This document shows, piece after piece, positions 38,161 through 40,718 of a stretch of 40,718 nucleotides of DNA. Each line of letters begins with the position of its first letter. Position 1 is the first letter of the stretch. The notes under the pieces are model-generated. The model was not told where the DNA came from and did not search any database. It saw only the letters and a list, made by a program, of their open reading frames with translations. The translations under genes were made by a program, and so were the position numbers. This stretch comes from Deinococcus aquaedulcis. Lineage in GTDB: Bacteria > Deinococcota > Deinococci > Deinococcales > Deinococcaceae. The stretch lies in NCBI RefSeq assembly GCF_019693445.1, contig NZ_JAHRBL010000021.1, positions 1 through 40,718 of the forward strand, written 5' to 3'.

Positions 38161-39000
38161 ATGAGCCTTGCGGAATATATAGATGGTGCACTGAGAGCAA
38201 TGGGTAAACGCCGACAAGATCTAGCACACACCCTGAACGTAAGTTCTTCAGCTATCACGCGGCTGCTGGCTAGACCTGATGAAGCACAAACCCTAGGCCA
38301 GCTCAAAGCGGTGGCTGATGCATTAGGCCTGCGCTGGCACCATGCTCTGTATGACTCAGAAATGCAGAGCCAAAATACAAAAACAGTTGCCAATACAATT
38401 TCCCATAAACCAGGACAGAATTTTATTTTCGAGAGTAGTTTTGATATTGTTTATCGTCTTGCAGCAGAACACAATTTAATAAACTTAATGAGGGTGGAGA
38501 TTGAACCAAAGCTTTATCCACTTGAATTGAAGCAAGGGAACGAAGTTGAGGTCCTCAGCGTTCTGGGATGGCACTTGGGAAAAACCAAAGAACGCGCTTC
38601 GCCAGAATGCAATGTTGATGTGTATTGGTATATCTATACATCACACAGTGATTGGAATCAAAACTTCAATGGAAATCAAAACAACATCCTTCTGTTTAAC
38701 GAACTGGGCGAAGCTTCGCTTCACTCCATCAATCACACCTCATCACGAGTGCATATTCAACAACCCAGTACAGCAGGAAGAATATATAATTCTCTAGAAT
38801 CTGATATAGTGATGCGCAGCTTTGGCGATAGGTCACACTTAATTGTCGAAAACAAGGGTGTTTCGAGTTCAGCCCACTTAATTTTTACAGATGTGCAAAC
38901 AAACATTGATCTTTTTACATCTATGACCACAGCCATTCAAAATATCGAGAGATTAGCAGATGAATACACAAAGAATATCATCAATCGGAAGATGGACTAG
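38161..39000 (+). CDS. XRE-type regulator with unknown C-terminal domain
   Basis: A 279-residue AT-rich gene product. Residues 1-60 are a helix-turn-helix (GALRAMGKRRQDLAHTLNVSSSAITRLLARP, then LGQLKAVADALGLRW). The large C-terminal region (residues 80-279; VDVYWYIYTSHSDWNQNFNGNQN, SLESDIVMRSFGDRSHLIVENKG) has no recognised domain and could bind a ligand or peptide. The promoter at 38127-38155 gives a leaderless start. It converges with the S41 protease gene, five bases between stops. AT-rich composition and position link it to the protease and the tandem peptide genes as one acquired island. Confidence 0.8.
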   Translation: MSLAEYIDGALRAMGKRRQDLAHTLNVSSSAITRLLARPDEAQTLGQLKAVADALGLRWHHALYDSEMQSQNTKTVANTISHKPGQNFIFESSFDIVYRLAAEHNLINLMRVEIEPKLYPLELKQGNEVEVLSVLGWHLGKTKERASPECNVDVYWYIYTSHSDWNQNFNGNQNNILLFNELGEASLHSINHTSSRVHIQQPSTAGRIYNSLESDIVMRSFGDRSHLIVENKGVSSSAHLIFTDVQTNIDLFTSMTTAIQNIERLADEYTKNIINRKMD

Positions 39001-39005
39001 ATTTC

Positions 39006-40349
39006 TCACTCCAAAATTTGCTCACCTTTGGCAAGAATTCTATCTTCCTGACGCACAGCATTGTATATCTTGCTGGCAACGACTAGATACTCTGGAGTCT
39101 GATCATAGGTATCATATGCACTTATATCAATTCTCCCGCTTGCACTCGAAGCCTTAGGTATTAAAGTAAATGAAGGGATGGAGAACCTAGTATCCTGCAC
39201 ACGGATATCGGGTTCAATTCCGTCAAAAGAAATCTGGCGTCCTGAAGGATCATGCCATATAGCAGTAGGGATAACAAGCCTGCTGCCATTAGCCAAGTCG
39301 ACTTGAGTGTTTGACACACCCTTGCCATAGGTGACATCACCGACAACCGTTACCCCACGCCGTCCTTTAAGGGCTGCCACCAAAATTTCAGCGGCTGAAG
39401 AGGTATATTTATTGACCAAAATCACAATATCCCCTTCATAGTCATAAGACCCGGCTTGTGCCGAGTATGTTTTTAAAACCTGCCCTTTTCTATTTTCTAG
39501 ACTCAACAACTTACCCTCTTTCACAAACAGATCAGCAGCTTCAACTGCCTGCTCTATAAAACCTCCAGGGTTATCCCTAAGATCCAAAATTAACTTTTTA
39601 GGTTTATGGGCAACCAATACATTTTTCAAATCTTTTGCAGCATCTTCTTCTAGGAAGCTGCGAATATTTATATAGTAGCCGCCGTTCCGATCCTTGATTC
39701 TCTTGAACGTCACGTTACTGCTTTTGACAAGATCTCGTTCGACAGCGATATTTAAATTTATCCCCTGTCTGACGATGCTAAGTTTTACCTGTGTGCCTAT
39801 CCTGCCCCGCAATCCAGGCGACTGGTCAATAAGGACACTCTTATCGTTGACTCTGGTAAGAATATCACCCACGATCATCCCTGCACGTTGGGCTGGCGAG
39901 CCCTCCACGACACCAATAACATAAAAAAATTGACTGGCGCCAAGTTCGATAGGACGCAGGTAGAGTCCGACACCCGCCGCTTCACCTGTCCTGGCCATCC
40001 TGTTGAACTCGGTGACTGTTTCTGCGTCCAGAACCTCTGCAAATTTCGCATTCGGACCGCTTTTGACCATCGCTTTTATTGCGGCAGTGGCAATATCGTT
40101 GCCATCGCTTTCTCCTAGACTGTGCCGCTGCACATACATATATGTTTGAATGATCGAAAAAAAGTCTCGTGAAAATACCTTATTGACGCCGGACACGAAA
40201 GCAAGCACAAATAGAGCTATGAGGATGAGTGCGTGGAACACAAACCAACGCCATCGCGCTACCAAATGAAAACTGGGCAACAAACCCTCTCTCCTAGATC
40301 CATACAGAAATAAAGAAGATGGATCGCCTGACACATACGGCAAATCCAT
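39006..40349 (-). CDS. Membrane-anchored S41 (Ctp-like) protease with PDZ domain
   Basis: A protease of the C-terminal-processing (S41) family. Numbered from the upstream TTG 40364: one membrane helix at 39-60 (RWFVFHALILIALFVLAFVSG), a PDZ domain near 130-200 (VIGVVEGSPAQRAGMIVGDIL), the S41 core with LILDLRDNPGG, nucleophile S323 in YTSSAAEILVAAL and general base K348 in VTYGKGVSN. The protease domain is therefore outside the cytoplasm. ATG 40349 is chosen over TTG 40364; neither has a strong ribosome binding site. It lies 51 bp downstream of two tandem exported-peptide genes on the same strand, which makes those peptides likely substrates. Confidence 0.9.
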   Translation of the reverse strand: MDLPYVSGDPSSLFLYGSRREGLLPSFHLVARWRWFVFHALILIALFVLAFVSGVNKVFSRDFFSIIQTYMYVQRHSLGESDGNDIATAAIKAMVKSGPNAKFAEVLDAETVTEFNRMARTGEAAGVGLYLRPIELGASQFFYVIGVVEGSPAQRAGMIVGDILTRVNDKSVLIDQSPGLRGRIGTQVKLSIVRQGINLNIAVERDLVKSSNVTFKRIKDRNGGYYINIRSFLEEDAAKDLKNVLVAHKPKKLILDLRDNPGGFIEQAVEAADLFVKEGKLLSLENRKGQVLKTYSAQAGSYDYEGDIVILVNKYTSSAAEILVAALKGRRGVTVVGDVTYGKGVSNTQVDLANGSRLVIPTAIWHDPSGRQISFDGIEPDIRVQDTRFSIPSFTLIPKASSASGRIDISAYDTYDQTPEYLVVASKIYNAVRQEDRILAKGEQILE

Positions 40350-40400
40350 CTCGAAACCGATCAAAAGCAGAAGGACACCTCGTTTAATCAGAGCTGTATT

Positions 40401-40529
40401 TCAATCAGGGTGGCCAGTAGTCGTTGGACTCAGGGTCGGTTCAGCAGTCTGCTGGTAGGCGGTCACGCCTGCCAGACCCAACACGCCAATAGCCAGCACT
40501 GCTGCCACGAAACGTTTCATCGTCGTCAT
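40401..40529 (-). CDS. Exported small peptide, copy 1
   Basis: A 42-residue ORF: basic start (MTTMKRF), hydrophobic core (VAAVLAIGVLGLAGV), likely cleavage after VTA (residue 24), leaving a mature 18-mer YQQTAEPTLSPTTTGHPD. A very strong ribosome binding site (AAGAGGAGGTGAAAG) precedes ATG 40529. It lies between an identical-in-plan copy and the S41 protease, all on one strand. The size and layout resemble signalling-peptide precursors such as Bacillus Phr, but no sequence family is recognised. Confidence 0.75.
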   Translation of the reverse strand: MTTMKRFVAAVLAIGVLGLAGVTAYQQTAEPTLSPTTTGHPD

Positions 40530-40560
40530 CTTTCACCTCCTCTTCGTCATGGAGCCACTT

Positions 40561-40689
40561 TCAAGCAGGGTGGCCGTAAGCCGTCGGACTCAGGGTTGGT
40601 TCAGCAGTCTGCTGGTAGGCGGTCACGCCTGCCAGACCCAACACGCCAATAGCCAGCACTGCTGCCACGAAACGTTTCATCGTCGTCAT
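40561..40689 (-). CDS. Exported small peptide, copy 2
   Basis: The second 42-residue copy, identical in its first 35 residues to copy 1, with the mature end LSPTAYGHPA instead of LSPTTTGHPD. Same AAGAGGAGGTGAAAG ribosome binding site before ATG 40689. The changes fall only in the C-terminal seven residues, suggesting that this part differs functionally or is free to drift. Confidence 0.75.
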   Translation of the reverse strand: MTTMKRFVAAVLAIGVLGLAGVTAYQQTAEPTLSPTAYGHPA

Positions 40690-40718
40690 CTTTCACCTCC
40701 TCTTCGTCATGGAGCCAC

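Larger units (their letters stand above)
40399..40718. repeat. Tandem duplication, two units of 160 bp
   Basis: Units 40399-40558 and 40559-40718 are nearly identical; differences are concentrated in the last codons of the encoded peptide. The second unit ends exactly at the window edge, so further units may follow. Confidence 0.95.

Noticed and set aside
40399..40718. Tandem repeat as CRISPR or iterons
   Set aside because: Only two 160-bp units, each containing a complete peptide gene with its own ribosome binding site; a gene duplication explains it.

Overview
The window looks like a plasmid or other accessory replicon of a Deinococcus-type bacterium. The backbone is GC-rich. It carries a lexA-imuY-dnaE2 mutagenesis cassette of the kind known from Deinococcus deserti, and several genes start with the TANNNT-N6-ATG/GTG spacing expected of leaderless mRNAs, which are common in that genus. 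A ParB-like protein, a tyrosine recombinase, many small plasmid-type genes and five insertion-sequence copies from four families support an accessory replicon. I see no replication initiator, rRNA, tRNA or CRISPR array.

Layout. 1-6.6 kb: SOS module. lexA, imuY, a DUF6504-like gene and an acetyltransferase gene form one tight minus-strand operon behind a perfect LexA-type palindrome; dnaE2 lies beyond a small opposing gene. 6.7-10.8 kb: small regulators, a convergent Gp37/Gp68-TcmP pair, a secreted nuclease and several short leaderless genes. 11.08-16.18 kb: a nested transposon. An outer IS4-family element with a 9-bp target duplication carries an AT-rich radical SAM operon. Its transposase is interrupted by a second IS4-type element, with its own 9-bp duplication, that carries a PadR regulator and a membrane protein. 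16.2-19 kb: a CoiA-like nuclease and a DnaQ-like exonuclease. 19-23.7 kb: an ISL3-like transposase and its decayed inverted copy on either side of a PA14 lipoprotein gene. 23.7-26.6 kb: an AlbA_2 protein, an unknown gene and an AT-rich PIN-nuclease gene.

26.7-33.4 kb: a minus-strand plasmid block (recombinase, small genes, ParB-like, XRE regulator, J-domain protein). Four of its transcription units share the leader motif CCCCAGACAGAGG, and two of these have almost identical promoters with an inverted repeat between -35 and -10. 33.5-34.1 kb has no convincing gene and is packed with stable hairpins. 34.1-34.3 kb repeats a roughly 190-nt multi-stem element also present at 8-195; its stems differ between the copies by compensating changes. 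34.5-37.9 kb: an IS5-type and an IS701-type element lie side by side at CTAG sites, each with an extra gene inside its ends, in or beside a broken membrane-protein gene. 38.1-40.7 kb: an XRE-type regulator, a membrane-anchored S41 protease and two tandem copies of a 42-residue exported-peptide gene, possibly a peptide-signalling unit.

The strongest leads are the two-copy structured element, the nested cargo-carrying IS elements with a RiPP-like radical SAM operon, the tandem peptide/protease/regulator locus, and the shared-leader regulon. All coordinates, repeats and motifs come from reading the sequence; functions are inferred from family resemblance, since no database search could be run.
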